Program-made: the position numbers and the translations under genes
Part shown: positions 9,407 to 17,996 of the stretch, in pieces
Layout of the letters: each line of letters starts with the position of its first letter
Numbering within the stretch: position 1 is the stretch's first letter
DNA from: Streptomyces maremycinicus
GTDB lineage: Bacteria > Actinomycetota > Actinomycetes > Streptomycetales > Streptomycetaceae
Reading direction: 5' to 3'
Assembly (NCBI RefSeq): GCF_001184025.1
Contig: NZ_BBYG01000010.1
Location: forward strand, 186,001 to 250,000
Length of the DNA: 64,000 bases
The notes under the pieces: generated by a model
Told to the model about the DNA's origin: nothing
Database searches by the model: none
What the model saw: the letters and a program-made list of their open reading frames with translations, nothing else

Positions 9407-9571
9407 TCAGAGGGTCCCGGCCATGAGCGACAACTCCCGCCGGGCGGGGGCGAAACGGTCCGTTGCGGACGTGTCCGTCCGGGTGAGGGGTACGTCCGGT
9501 CGCAAGGGGTAGAGATCGATCCCGGTACGACCCATCGTGATCACGTCCAGTGGCGCGGCCGACTCGGCCAT
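9407..9571 (-). pseudogene. iolC: 5' remnant of iolC (5-dehydro-2-deoxygluconokinase)
   Basis: A 54-codon frame from ATG 9571. Its first about 30 residues, with PLDVITMGRTGIDLYPL and DVPLTR, match the conserved N-terminus of IolC, the PfkB-family kinase of myo-inositol breakdown; an intact IolC has about 320 residues. After TRTDT the expected glycine-rich sugar-kinase motif is missing and the frame ends at 9407 in unrelated sequence. A good ribosome binding site (GTGAGGAG, eight bases upstream) and a consensus-like promoter remain in front. It reads as the stump left when the inositol catabolic genes between regulator and transporter were deleted. Confidence 0.75.
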
Positions 9572-9612
9572 GTGCGACGCTCCTCACGGTGATCGGGGCC
9601 TGGCGTCTCCCA

Positions 9613-9641
9613 GGTGTAGGTCCCGGGGACGCGCATGTCAA
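9613..9641 (-). promoter_or_regulatory. Promoter of the iolC remnant/gntR transcript
   Basis: On the minus strand TTGACA (9636-9641), 17 bp, then TACACC (9613-9618), about 40 bp before the remnant's ATG. It diverges from the transporter promoter at 9694. Confidence 0.6.
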
Positions 9642-9646
9642 GAGTT

Positions 9647-9656
9647 TGTACTTACA
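9647..9656. promoter_or_regulatory. Candidate operator between divergent promoters
   Basis: TGTA-CT-TACA is a perfect small palindrome in the AT-rich 47-bp core that separates the two divergent promoters. Its site and the neighbouring GntR/UTRA gene suggest an operator; HutC-type regulators bind GT-N-AC style palindromes. Confidence 0.4.
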
Positions 9657-9693
9657 TTCTGACCTGATTGTGAAATGATGTCTTAACAAAGTA

Positions 9694-9722
9694 TTGACAG
9701 TGAGCCCGCCAAGGGATTGGAT
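9694..9722 (+). promoter_or_regulatory. Promoter of the sugar ABC transporter operon
   Basis: TTGACA (9694-9699), 17 bp, TTGGAT (9717-9722), which would give a leader of about 150 bases before the binding-protein gene at 9876. The -35 is perfect; the -10 is weak, so this is a tentative call. Confidence 0.45.
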
Positions 9723-9875
9723 CCGGCATCAAGCAGCGCACGCCGGGCCCGGGACACCTGAACAGTCGCGGACCCGGCCCCATGGCCCCAATCTGAGGAG
9801 AAGCGGGCCCCGGATCCTCGCGATCGCCTTTCCCATCCCGTCGTTTTCTCCGTCGCACAGTGAGGTGCAGGAAAG

Positions 9876-10895
9876 ATGGACAGCTCTTCCCCCTCCCGCT
9901 CGAGCAGAATCGCCCCGGTCGTGGCCCTGGCCGCGGCGGTGGCCCTGACCCTCGCAGGCTGCTCCAGCAGCTCCGGCGGCAAGAAGTCCGAGGAGAGCGC
10001 GGACGGCGCTTCCGCGGGCAAGGCGAGCACCCCGCAGATGACGGTCGCCCTGGTGACCCACCAGTCGCCCGGCGACACCTTCTGGGACATCGTCCGCAAG
10101 GGCGCCGAGGCGGCCGCCGCCAAGGACAACGTCAAGCTGGTCTACTCCGCCGACCCGAACGCCGGGAACCAGGCCAACCTGATCCAGAACGCGATCGACC
10201 AGAAGGTCGACGGCATCGCGGTCACCCTCGCCAAGCCCGACGCGCTGAAGGACGTCATAGCCAAGGCGAAGACCGCGAAGATACCCGTGGTCGGGCTCAA
10301 CTCCGGTGTCAGCGAGTGGAAGAACCTCGGCCTGATGGAGTTCTTCGGCCAGGACGAGACCGTGGCCGGCGAGGCGCTCGGCAACCGGCTCAACTCCGAG
10401 GGCGCCAAGAAGGCCGTCTGCGTCATCCAGGAGCAGGGCAACATCGGCCTCACCCAGCGCTGCGCCGGTGTGAAGAATACGTTCTCGGGCACGACGGAGA
10501 CCCTGTACGTCAACGGCACCGACATGCCGTCCGTGAAGTCGACGATCACCGCCAAGCTGAGCCAGGACAAGGCCATCGACTACGTCGTCACCCTGGGCGC
10601 CCCGTTCGCGCTGACGGCGGTGCAGTCGAAGGCCGACGCGAGCAGCAAGGCCAAGATCGCCACCTTCGACCTCAACAAGGACCTGACGAGCGCCATCGAC
10701 CAGGGCACGATCGAGTTCGCCGTCGACCAGCAGCCGTACCTCCAGGGCTACCTGGCGATCGACTCGCTGTGGCTCTACAAGAACAACGGCAACTACATGG
10801 GCGGCGGCGAGCAGCCGGTGCTGACCGGTCCGGCCTTCGTGGACAAGACCAACGTCGACGCGGTCGCCTCGTTCGCCGCGAAGGGCACCCGGTGA
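9876..10895 (+). CDS. Ribose-type sugar ABC transporter, substrate-binding lipoprotein
   Basis: 339 residues. Lipoprotein signal: basic N-terminus, hydrophobic core VALAAAVALTLAGC with the lipobox LAGC, then a Ser/Gly/Lys linker. The mature part is a Peripla_BP_4 (RbsB-like) fold: TVALVTHQSPGDTFWDIVRKG, KVDGIAVTLAKPDALKDVI, IPVVGLNSG. AGGAAAG precedes the ATG. It starts a three-gene operon with permease and ATPase. Because of the adjacent inositol-type GntR gene and iolC remnant, myo-inositol or a related cyclitol is the best-guess ligand, but ligand residues cannot be read by eye. Confidence 0.92.
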   Translation: MDSSSPSRSSRIAPVVALAAAVALTLAGCSSSSGGKKSEESADGASAGKASTPQMTVALVTHQSPGDTFWDIVRKGAEAAAAKDNVKLVYSADPNAGNQANLIQNAIDQKVDGIAVTLAKPDALKDVIAKAKTAKIPVVGLNSGVSEWKNLGLMEFFGQDETVAGEALGNRLNSEGAKKAVCVIQEQGNIGLTQRCAGVKNTFSGTTETLYVNGTDMPSVKSTITAKLSQDKAIDYVVTLGAPFALTAVQSKADASSKAKIATFDLNKDLTSAIDQGTIEFAVDQQPYLQGYLAIDSLWLYKNNGNYMGGGEQPVLTGPAFVDKTNVDAVASFAAKGTR

Positions 10896-11971
10896 TGAGC
10901 ATGACCCACCATGCCGAGCCGGCGGTGACCACACCGCCGGCCCCCGGCCGCAAGGAGAGTGACGGCCGGACCAAGCAACGCCCGCTGGCCCTCAGGCTGT
11001 TGGCGCGGCCCGAGGTGGGAGTGTTCCTCGGCGCGGTCGCGGTGTACGTGTTCTTCCTGATCGCGGCGCCGCCGGTGCGTGACGGCAGCTCGATGGCGAA
11101 CATCCTGTACCAGTCGTCGACGATCGGGATCATGGCGCTGCCGGTGGCGCTGCTGATGATCGGCGGCGAGTTCGACCTCTCCGCCGGTGTCGCCGTCATC
11201 ACCTCGGCGCTCACCGCGTCCATGCTCAGCTACCAACTCACCATGAACGTGTGGGTCGGTGTCGTCGTCGCCCTCCTGGTCTCCCTCGGGATCGGCTTCC
11301 TCAACGGCTGGATGGTGGTGAGGACCGGGCTGCCCAGCTTCCTGATCACACTGGGCACGTTCCTGATCCTCCAGGGCGTGAACCTCGCCGTCACCAAGCT
11401 GATCACCACCAACGTGGCCACCGACGACATCAGCGACATGGACGGCTTCGGGCAGGCCAAGAAGATCTTCGCCTCGTCCTTCGACGTGGGGGGCGTCCAG
11501 GTCAAGATCACCATCGTGTACTGGCTGGTCTTCGCGGCCCTCGCCACCTGGGTGCTGCTGCGCACGAAGTACGGCAACTGGGTGTTCGCGGTGGGCGGGA
11601 ACAAGGAGAGCGCGCGGGCGGTGGGTGTGCCGGTGACGTTCACGAAGATCTCGCTGTTCATGCTGGTCGGCTTCGGTGCCTGGTTCGTGGGGATGCACCA
11701 GCTGTTCACGTTCAACACGGTGCAGTCCGGCGAGGGTGTGGGCCAGGAACTGATCTACATCTCGGCGGCCGTCATCGGCGGCTGTCTGCTGACCGGCGGC
11801 GCCGGTTCGGCGATCGGCCCGGTCTTCGGGGCGTTCATGTTCGGGATGGTGCAGCAGGGCATCGTCTACGCGGGCTGGAACCCCGACTGGTTCAAGGCCT
11901 TCCTCGGCGTCATGCTCCTGGGCGCCGTCCTGATCAATCTGTGGGTCCAGCGCACGGCCACCCGGAGGTGA
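10895..11971 (+). CDS. Ribose-type sugar ABC transporter, permease
   Basis: 358-residue inner-membrane permease of the BPD_transp_2 (RbsC/AraH) family with eight to ten hydrophobic segments after a 45-residue cytoplasmic arm. Typical motifs are [13 protein letters not shown] near the third helix, [21 protein letters not shown], the coupling loop region [18 protein letters not shown], and [19 protein letters not shown]. The ATG overlaps the stop of the binding-protein gene (ATGA), so the two are translationally coupled. Confidence 0.93.
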   Translation: MSMTHHAEPAVTTPPAPGRKESDGRTKQRPLALRLLARPEVGVFLGAVAVYVFFLIAAPPVRDGSSMANILYQSSTIGIMALPVALLMIGGEFDLSAGVAVITSALTASMLSYQLTMNVWVGVVVALLVSLGIGFLNGWMVVRTGLPSFLITLGTFLILQGVNLAVTKLITTNVATDDISDMDGFGQAKKIFASSFDVGGVQVKITIVYWLVFAALATWVLLRTKYGNWVFAVGGNKESARAVGVPVTFTKISLFMLVGFGAWFVGMHQLFTFNTVQSGEGVGQELIYISAAVIGGCLLTGGAGSAIGPVFGAFMFGMVQQGIVYAGWNPDWFKAFLGVMLLGAVLINLWVQRTATRR

Positions 11972-11976
11972 CCCGA

Positions 11977-12927
11977 ATGACCACCGACGGAACCGGCACG
12001 CACGGCGCCATCCTCACGGACACCGTTCCCGAGGGCGGTGACAGTCCGCTCGTCGAACTGCGCAACGCGGGCAAGTCGTACGGCAACATCCGTGCCCTGC
12101 ACGGGGTCGATCTCGTCGTCCGCCCGGGCCAGGTGACCTGTGTCCTGGGAGACAACGGCGCCGGCAAGTCGACACTCATCAAGATCGTCTCCGGTCTGCA
12201 CCAGCACACCGAGGGCGAGTTCCTCGTCGACGGCCGCCCCGTGCGCTTCTCCACCCCGCGCGAGGCCCTCGACCAGGGCATCGCCACCGTCTACCAGGAC
12301 CTCGCGACGGTCCCGCTGATGCCGGTGTGGCGCAACTTCTTCCTCGGCTCCGAACTCACCAAGGGACCCTGGCCCGTACGGCGGCTCGACATCGACACGA
12401 TGAAGAGGACCGCCGACGACGAACTGCGCAACATGGGCATCGTCCTCGACGACCTCGAGCAGCCCATCGGCACCCTGTCCGGCGGCCAGCGCCAGTGCGT
12501 GGCCATCGCCCGCGCCGTCCACTTCGGCGCCCGCGTCCTCATTCTCGACGAGCCCACCGCCGCCCTGGGCGTCAAACAGTCAGGAGTCGTCCTCAAGTAC
12601 ATCGCCGCCGCCCGCGACCGCGGCCTCGGCGTCATCTTCATCACCCACAACCCCCACCACGCCTACATGGTCGGCGACCACTTCAGCGTCCTGCGCCTGG
12701 GAACCATGGAACTCTCCGCCTCCCGCGACCAGGTCAGCCTCGAGGAACTCACCAACCACATGGCCGGCGGCACCGAACTCGCCGCCCTCAAGCACGAACT
12801 GGCCCAGGTCCGCGGAGTCGACGTCGACGAACTCCCGGAGGAGAAGGACCTCACCGCGCCCGTGGCGAATCCCGCGCCCGGCCCCGCGACGGATCCCGTG
12901 GCGGGTCCAGGGGAGAAGACGCCCTGA
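11977..12927 (+). CDS. Ribose-type sugar ABC transporter, ATP-binding protein (single domain)
   Basis: 316 residues with one ABC domain: Walker [11 protein letters not shown]-loop YQDLAT, signature LSGGQRQ, Walker [13 protein letters not shown], and switch His in [10 protein letters not shown]. Most ribose transporters use a double ABC protein, so this belongs to the single-domain subgroup (FrcA-like). The last 50 residues are a Pro/Ala-rich tail without a fold. It begins five bases after the permease stop. Confidence 0.93.
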   Translation: MTTDGTGTHGAILTDTVPEGGDSPLVELRNAGKSYGNIRALHGVDLVVRPGQVTCVLGDNGAGKSTLIKIVSGLHQHTEGEFLVDGRPVRFSTPREALDQGIATVYQDLATVPLMPVWRNFFLGSELTKGPWPVRRLDIDTMKRTADDELRNMGIVLDDLEQPIGTLSGGQRQCVAIARAVHFGARVLILDEPTAALGVKQSGVVLKYIAAARDRGLGVIFITHNPHHAYMVGDHFSVLRLGTMELSASRDQVSLEELTNHMAGGTELAALKHELAQVRGVDVDELPEEKDLTAPVANPAPGPATDPVAGPGEKTP

Positions 12928-12988
12928 CGGGGTGAAGTTCCCGCGCTCCCGCGGGGCCTGGACCACGGGCCGGGTCACCAGGCGCGTC

Positions 12989-13014
12989 GCGCCGTCGCCG
13001 ACAGGCGGCGGCGC
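12989..13014 (+). terminator. Terminator hairpin after the ABC operon
   Basis: GCGCCGTCGCC-GACA-GGCGGCGGCGC, an 11-bp stem with one T:G wobble and a 4-base loop, 61 bp after the ATPase stop. Confidence 0.55.
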
Positions 13015-13113
13015 GCCCGCGCTCGTATGGTGGGGGTGCTGGGCCGCATGCGGCCCGTGCCCTCTGGTGCGGCTGGGCCTGCGGCGGAAACCTCCTCATC
13101 CGGGAGCGAGCCC

Positions 13114-14367
13114 ATGACACAGCCGAGCATCCGCATGCGCAGGGGGATCGTCGTAGCCGTAGCGGTGGGCGCGCTGGTGGTGCCGGCCGCCGCAGGGGCG
13201 GCGACGGCGCTCCCGTCCTCGGCCGCCACGGCCGCCGCCGGCACCGAGCCGCCCTCGCCGTCCTCGTCCGGGGACGGCGTCGTCGAACTCACCCCGGCCG
13301 TGCAGCAGCAGGTCGACCAGGCCGTCCAGCGCGTCATGAAGCAGGCGAACGTGCCCGGCGTGAGCGTCGGCATCTGGACACCGGGCAAAGGCCAGTACGT
13401 GAAGTCCTTCGGTGTCGCCGACAAGAGCACAGGCCGGAAGATGGATCCCGGCCTCTACATGCGCATCGGCAGCGAGACCAAGACCTTCACCGTCACCGCG
13501 GTCCTCCAGCTCGTCGACGAGGGGAAGATCGGCCTCGACGACACCATCGGCGAGTACATCGACGGAGTGCCGAACGGCGACAAGATCACCCTGCGTCAGC
13601 TGGCCGGCATGCGCAGCGGGCTGTTCAACTACTCGGCGGACGAGGACTTCTTCAAGGCGCTGACCTCCGACCCGCAGCGGCCGTTCACCCCGCAGCAGCT
13701 GCTCGACTACTCGTTCAAGCACCCCGTACTGTTCCCGCCGGGCGAGAAGTTCTACTACTGCAACACCAACCTCATCCTGCTCGGCCTGGTCGTCGAGCAG
13801 ATGAGCGGTCAGCAGCTCAACGACTACATCCAGGACCACGTCCTGGACCCGGCGGGCCTGGACCACACCCTGTTCCCCACCGGGAACGAGTTCCCGACCC
13901 CGCACTCCCAGGGCTACACCGACCAGACCGCGACCGGGGCGGTCGCGGACACCGCCGACTGGAACCCGTCCTGGGGCTGGGCGGCCGGCGCGATGATCTC
14001 CCGGCTCGACGACCTGCGGGTCTGGGCGCGCACCGTGGCCACGGGTGTGCTGCCCGACGGTGAGCGGATGATCAGCCCCGCCACCCAGAAGCAGCGCCTG
14101 ATCACCCCGCCCACCCCCATTCCGGGCGCCGGCTACGGGCTCGGCATCTTCAACGTGCAGGGCTGGATCGGCCACAACGGCTCGCTGCCCGGCTACGAGT
14201 CCCTCACCATCTACCTGCCGTCGGCGCGGGCGACCCTCGTCGTCGTGCTGAACACCGACATCAACTACCGGAACCAGGAGCCCAGCACCCTGTTCGGCGA
14301 CGCGATCACCACGATCATCTCGCCGGACCACGTCTTCGACCTGCCGGCGGAACCAGCGGCGAGGTGA
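13114..14367 (+). CDS. Secreted serine hydrolase, beta-lactamase/D-Ala-D-Ala carboxypeptidase family
   Basis: 417-residue class C beta-lactamase-like protein, exported by a signal peptide (MRRGIVVAVAVGALVVPAAAGAATA). Active-site motifs are in order: SETK (SxxK nucleophile), YCN (YxN) in KFYYCNTN, and HNG (KTG equivalent) in IGHNGSLPGYES. Close relatives are the R61-type D-alanyl-D-alanine carboxypeptidases of Streptomyces; esterases of the same fold cannot be excluded. ATG 13114 has GGGAG at good distance; an upstream GTG/ATG in frame would put 29 non-signal residues before the signal peptide. Monocistronic. Confidence 0.92.
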   Translation: MTQPSIRMRRGIVVAVAVGALVVPAAAGAATALPSSAATAAAGTEPPSPSSSGDGVVELTPAVQQQVDQAVQRVMKQANVPGVSVGIWTPGKGQYVKSFGVADKSTGRKMDPGLYMRIGSETKTFTVTAVLQLVDEGKIGLDDTIGEYIDGVPNGDKITLRQLAGMRSGLFNYSADEDFFKALTSDPQRPFTPQQLLDYSFKHPVLFPPGEKFYYCNTNLILLGLVVEQMSGQQLNDYIQDHVLDPAGLDHTLFPTGNEFPTPHSQGYTDQTATGAVADTADWNPSWGWAAGAMISRLDDLRVWARTVATGVLPDGERMISPATQKQRLITPPTPIPGAGYGLGIFNVQGWIGHNGSLPGYESLTIYLPSARATLVVVLNTDINYRNQEPSTLFGDAITTIISPDHVFDLPAEPAAR

Positions 14368-14418
14368 GGACGTTCAGACAGGTACGGAGTGTGTGCAGTC
14401 GTGGACGGGGAGGGTGAG

Positions 14419-14592
14419 ATGCAGGAGGAAGAGCAGGCCGGCACCGAGGAGGCCCGGCGCCGGGCCCGGTTCGGCGCGCTGCCCGAGCGGACAAGGCCGC
14501 AGGACATGGTCGAGGAACGCCCGGCCACCCCGCGGGACCCGGCCCGGGACGCCTACGACCCGGACGAGTTCGCGATGCGCTACGGACTGTGA
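14419..14592 (+). CDS. Small acidic hypothetical protein
   Basis: 57 residues, highly charged (many Glu and Arg), no membrane segment. ATG 14419 follows GGGGAGGGTGAG. The end DPDEFAMRYGL looks like a conserved C-terminal tag of small actinobacterial proteins, but I do not recognise a named family. It lies 51 bp after the serine hydrolase and before a strong terminator. Confidence 0.65.
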   Translation: MQEEEQAGTEEARRRARFGALPERTRPQDMVEERPATPRDPARDAYDPDEFAMRYGL

Positions 14593-14598
14593 GCCGGT

Positions 14599-14633
14599 GA
14601 GGGCGGCCGGGGAGCATCTCCCCGGCCGCCCTC
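14599..14633. terminator. Strong bidirectional terminator
   Basis: A perfect 16-bp stem, GAGGGCGGCCGGGGAG pairing with CTCCCCGGCCGCCCTC, with a 3-base loop CAT, between the small protein (stop 14592) and the convergent dehydrogenase (stop 14684). Confidence 0.8.
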
Positions 14634-14683
14634 GTCCGGACGGTTCCGGTCCTTCGGCGGCCGGACGTTTCCGGTCCTACGGC

Positions 14684-15688
14684 TCAGGAGGCGCGGACCT
14701 CCGCGATCGTCACCGGCCGGTGCTCGTGCAGGGACAGCGTGCACGCCTCCGCGATCCAGCCCGCTTCCAGGGCGTCCTCGATCGTGCAGGGCGAGGTGCG
14801 GGTGCCGGCCACGACCTCGGTGAACGCGGTGAGTTCGGCGCGGTAGGCGGCGGCGAAGCGGTCCATGAAGAAGTCGTGCGGGGTACCGGCCGGGAAGGTC
14901 ACGCCGGGCTCCACCGACCGCAGCGGCAGCTTGTCCTCCAGACCGACCGCGATCGAGTCCGTGAAGCCGTGGATCTCCATGCGGACGTCGTAGCCCCGGG
15001 CGTTGTGGCGGGAGTTGGAGACCACCGCGATCGTGCCGTCGTCGAGGGTGAGGATCGCGCCGGTGGTGTCGGCGTCGCCCGCCTCCTTGATGTAGTCGGC
15101 GCCCCGGTTCCCGCCCACCGCGTACACCTCCGTCACCTCGCGGCCGGTGACCCAGCGGATGATGTCGAAGTCGTGCACGGAGCAGTCCCGGAAGATGCCC
15201 CCGGAGGCGGCGACGTACGCGGCCGGCGGCGGGGCCGGGTCCAGCGTGGTCGAGCGGACCGTGTGCAGCGTGCCCAGCTCCCCGGCCGTCACCGCCGCCC
15301 GCGCGGCGACGAAACCCGCGTCGAAGCGGCGGTTGTAGCCGATCTGGATGGGGACGGCACTGCCCCGGACGGCCTCGAGCACCCGCACGCCCTCGCTCAT
15401 GGTCTTCGCGACGGGCTTCTCGCAGAAGACCGGGATGCCCGCCTCGACGGCGGCCAGGATCAGGGCCGGGTGGGCGTCCGTCGCCGCCGCGACCACCACG
15501 CCGTCCACCCCGGCGGCCAGCACGGCCTCGGGGGAGTCCGCGACCTCGGCGCCGAACCGCTCGGCGGCGTTCTTGGCGGCCTCCGCGAAGGGATCGGCCA
15601 CGACGAGCGACGAGACGGCGTCGAGTCCGGAGAGGGTCTCGGCGTGGAAGGCGCCGATGCGGCCGAGGCCTAGGATTCCGATGCGCAT
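14684..15688 (-). CDS. iolG: Gfo/Idh/MocA oxidoreductase, inositol 2-dehydrogenase type
   Basis: 334 residues. NAD loop GILGLGRIGAFHAETL, the conserved EKPVA lysine motif (CEKPVAKT), and the catalytic Asp/His motif DCSVHDFDIIRW, which fits IolG-type myo-inositol/scyllo-inositol dehydrogenases that oxidise the ring hydroxyl to an inosose. ATG at 15688. It is not in an operon with the transporter, but the whole 8.5-22 kb stretch looks like an inositol/sugar-alcohol region. Other Gfo/Idh substrates (glucose, myo-inositol derivatives) are possible, so the gene symbol is a best guess. Confidence 0.85.
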   Translation of the reverse strand: MRIGILGLGRIGAFHAETLSGLDAVSSLVVADPFAEAAKNAAERFGAEVADSPEAVLAAGVDGVVVAAATDAHPALILAAVEAGIPVFCEKPVAKTMSEGVRVLEAVRGSAVPIQIGYNRRFDAGFVAARAAVTAGELGTLHTVRSTTLDPAPPPAAYVAASGGIFRDCSVHDFDIIRWVTGREVTEVYAVGGNRGADYIKEAGDADTTGAILTLDDGTIAVVSNSRHNARGYDVRMEIHGFTDSIAVGLEDKLPLRSVEPGVTFPAGTPHDFFMDRFAAAYRAELTAFTEVVAGTRTSPCTIEDALEAGWIAEACTLSLHEHRPVTIAEVRAS

Positions 15689-15749
15689 GCGCTCCGCTGC
15701 TTTCCTGGTCGTTTCGGTTGCTGTCTGCTGCTGTTGGTCGCTGTCCGAC

Positions 15750-15812
15750 GCCGGGGCTGCGCCCCGGACCCCGATCGCCCTTCGGGCTCGTCCTCAAACG
15801 CCGGACGGGCTG
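15750..15812. repeat. Streptomyces-type dispersed intergenic repeat
   Basis: Hairpin CCGGGGC-TGC-GCCCCGG followed by a CTTCGGG-type arm and TCCTCAAACGCCGGACGGGC. From general knowledge this word combination is scattered between genes in Streptomyces chromosomes. A related pair, GCTCGGCGGACGG and GCTCGCCGGACGG, follows at about 15828-15860. Confidence 0.6.
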
Positions 15813-15887
15813 GAACTGGTGAAAATGCTCGGCGGACGGGGGAGCATGCTCGCCGGACGGCTGAGACGAGGATGCTTGTCGAGGGGT

Positions 15888-16664
15888 TCAGTCGAGGCCG
15901 CCGAGTACGTTCTGGTCCCAGTCGATCACCGATCCGGTGACCACGCCCGAGCGCTCGGACAGCAGGAACACCACGAAGTCGGCGATCTCGTCCGGCTGGC
16001 CCAGTTTTCCCATCGGAAGTCGTGCGGCGGCCTGCTCGCGCCAGTCGTCACCGGCGCCGTGGAAGGCCTTCTGCGTCGTGTCCTCGCCCTCGGTGGCCGT
16101 CCAGCCGATGTTGAGACCGTTGATCCGGACCCGGTCGAAGCGGTGCGCGTGCGCCGCGTTGCGGGTCAGGCCGATCAGGCCGGCCTTTGCGGCGACGTAC
16201 GGCGCGAGGAACGGCTGACCGCCGTGGGCCGAGGAGGTGATGATGTTGACGACCGTGCCGGGTGCCTCACGGGCCAGCATGTCCGCGACCGCCGCCTGCA
16301 TCGAGAAGAACGGCGCCCTGAGGTTGATCGCGATGTGCTCGTCGAACAGCTCGGGCGTGGTGTCGAGCAGGGTGCCCCGGGAGGTCAGTCCCGCCGAGTT
16401 CACCAGGCAGTCGACGCGGCCGTACACGGCCACCGTCTCGGCCACCGCCCCCTTCGCCTGCCCGGCGTCGGAGAGGTCGGCCCGGACGAAGAGGGCCTTG
16501 CCGCCCGCGGCGGTCAGTTCCGCCACCAGCGCCTCGCCCGGCTCCGGCCGCCGCCCGGTGACGGCCACCAGGGCACCCTCGCGGACCGCGGCCCGCGCGA
16601 CGGCCGCGCCGACGCCCTGGCTGCCGCCGTTGACGAGGACGACCTTGTCGTCGAGAAGTCCCAT
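15888..16664 (-). CDS. SDR-family oxidoreductase
   Basis: 258-residue classical short-chain dehydrogenase: NAD(P) loop NGGSQGVGAAVA, NSAGL, catalytic Ser in IITSSAHGG and YVAAK, and the C-terminal GVVTGSVIDWDQNVLGG typical of sugar or polyol dehydrogenases. ATG 16664, with AAGGA upstream. It starts 14 bp after the PhyH gene on the same strand, so the two form an operon. A sugar or cyclitol substrate is inferred from the neighbours. Confidence 0.92.
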   Translation of the reverse strand: MGLLDDKVVLVNGGSQGVGAAVARAAVREGALVAVTGRRPEPGEALVAELTAAGGKALFVRADLSDAGQAKGAVAETVAVYGRVDCLVNSAGLTSRGTLLDTTPELFDEHIAINLRAPFFSMQAAVADMLAREAPGTVVNIITSSAHGGQPFLAPYVAAKAGLIGLTRNAAHAHRFDRVRINGLNIGWTATEGEDTTQKAFHGAGDDWREQAAARLPMGKLGQPDEIADFVVFLLSERSGVVTGSVIDWDQNVLGGLD

Positions 16665-16678
16665 GGAGGGAGGTCCTT

Positions 16679-17845
16679 TCAGCTCGCGCGCCGTCGGGCG
16701 CCGGCCCGCAGCTCGTCCCGGAGGGCCTGCGGGGTCCACTCCTCGTGCAGAGCCCGCCGTACGACGTCCGCCTGCGCGGGCGGGGCGAGGCCGTCGACCG
16801 GCGGGTCGCTGTCGAGGTTGGTGGGGAAGGGGTAGCCCTCGGCGCTCGCGGCGACGACCCGCTCCAGCCAGTCCTCGCCCACCCCCTGCGCCCGGCGGTC
16901 CAGCAGCACGGGGTAGACCGCGTTCGCCACCGCCTCCCGGTCCACGGTCTCCATCGCGCGCCCGAAGGCGGAGGACACCTGGAGCAGATTGGCCATCCGG
17001 CGTACGCCGGTGGTGCGGTTGGTGCCGGCGGCGTGGAAGACGGCCGGGTTGAAGAACGCGGCGTCGCCCTTCGCCAGCGGCAGCTGGACGTGGTGCTCGG
17101 CGAAGTACTCCTGGAACTCGGGCCGCCGCCACGCCAGGTACCCCGGCTCGTACGTCTGCGAGTACGGCAGGTACAGCGTGGGCCCGGACTCCACGGGCAT
17201 GTCGCACTGCGCGACGGCGCCCTGGAGCGTGAGCACGGGGGAGAGCCGGTGGACGTGCGCCGGGTAGGCGGCGGCCTTGTCGTCGGAGAGGAAGCCGAGG
17301 TGGTAGTCGCGGTGCACGCTCTGTGCCGCGCCGCCCGGGTTGACCACGTTGACCTGGGACGTCATCTGGTAGCCCGGGCCGAGCCAGGCCCGCGAGACCA
17401 GCGCGAGGATGTCGTTGGCGTAGTAGTCGGCGAACGCCTCCGGGTCATGGAGGGCGGCCTTCTCCAGGGCGTTCCAGACGCGGTCGTTGGCGCCGGGCCT
17501 GGCGAAGTGGTCACCGGCGGTCGCGCCCGAGGCGTGCTGCTCGGCGATGAGCGCGTCGAAGACGGCGGTGGCCCGGTCGACGACCGCGGGGTCGGGGAAG
17601 GCGTCCCGGAAGACGACGACTCCGGGCCCGTCGCTCAGGGCCCGCACCAGCTCGGCGCGGACCGCGCGGTCCGGGCCGGGGGCGCGCAGGCGGTCACTGT
17701 CGTAGACCAGGACGTTCCCCTGCACCGCGGAGGCGTGCGGGAAGTCGGCGAGGTCGGTGGTGCGCTCGACCAGGGGGCGGAAGGCGTCGAGGTCGCAGTC
17801 CTGCTCGGTCAGCCAGGCGGGGCCTCGCACGGAGGTGAAGGACAT
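16679..17845 (-). CDS. Phytanoyl-CoA dioxygenase (PhyH) family Fe(II)/2-oxoglutarate oxygenase
   Basis: 388-residue non-haem iron oxygenase that couples 2-oxoglutarate decarboxylation to hydroxylation. The HxD metal motif is in SVHRDYHLGF, the distal His in FHAAGTNRTTG, and the 2OG-binding Arg follows in VRRMAN. ATG 17845 with GAAGG upstream. Bacterial PhyH proteins next to SDR and Gfo/Idh genes usually act on small polar molecules rather than phytanoyl-CoA, so oxidation of a sugar or polyol is more likely; this is inference. Divergent from the LacI-family gene, with one palindrome in between. Confidence 0.9.
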   Translation of the reverse strand: MSFTSVRGPAWLTEQDCDLDAFRPLVERTTDLADFPHASAVQGNVLVYDSDRLRAPGPDRAVRAELVRALSDGPGVVVFRDAFPDPAVVDRATAVFDALIAEQHASGATAGDHFARPGANDRVWNALEKAALHDPEAFADYYANDILALVSRAWLGPGYQMTSQVNVVNPGGAAQSVHRDYHLGFLSDDKAAAYPAHVHRLSPVLTLQGAVAQCDMPVESGPTLYLPYSQTYEPGYLAWRRPEFQEYFAEHHVQLPLAKGDAAFFNPAVFHAAGTNRTTGVRRMANLLQVSSAFGRAMETVDREAVANAVYPVLLDRRAQGVGEDWLERVVAASAEGYPFPTNLDSDPPVDGLAPPAQADVVRRALHEEWTPQALRDELRAGARRRAS

Positions 17846-17921
17846 CGTCGTCCCTTCGATGACTGTGGCGGCTGGGTGACCTGGGCGGCTCGGTGACAAG
17901 CGCGGCTCAGTCCTGCCATTG

Positions 17922-17933
17922 TTGTCATGACAA
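17922..17933. promoter_or_regulatory. LacI-type palindromic operator
   Basis: TTGTCATGACAA, a perfect 12-bp palindrome in the middle of the 151-bp region between the divergent PhyH and LacI-family genes. LacI-type repressors bind such even, CG/AT-centred palindromes. Confidence 0.6.
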
Positions 17934-17996
17934 ACCCGTCGAACAACCAGCAGGCGGCCATCAAAAACCCCTCAAGCAGACCCCTGGGAGCTTTCC

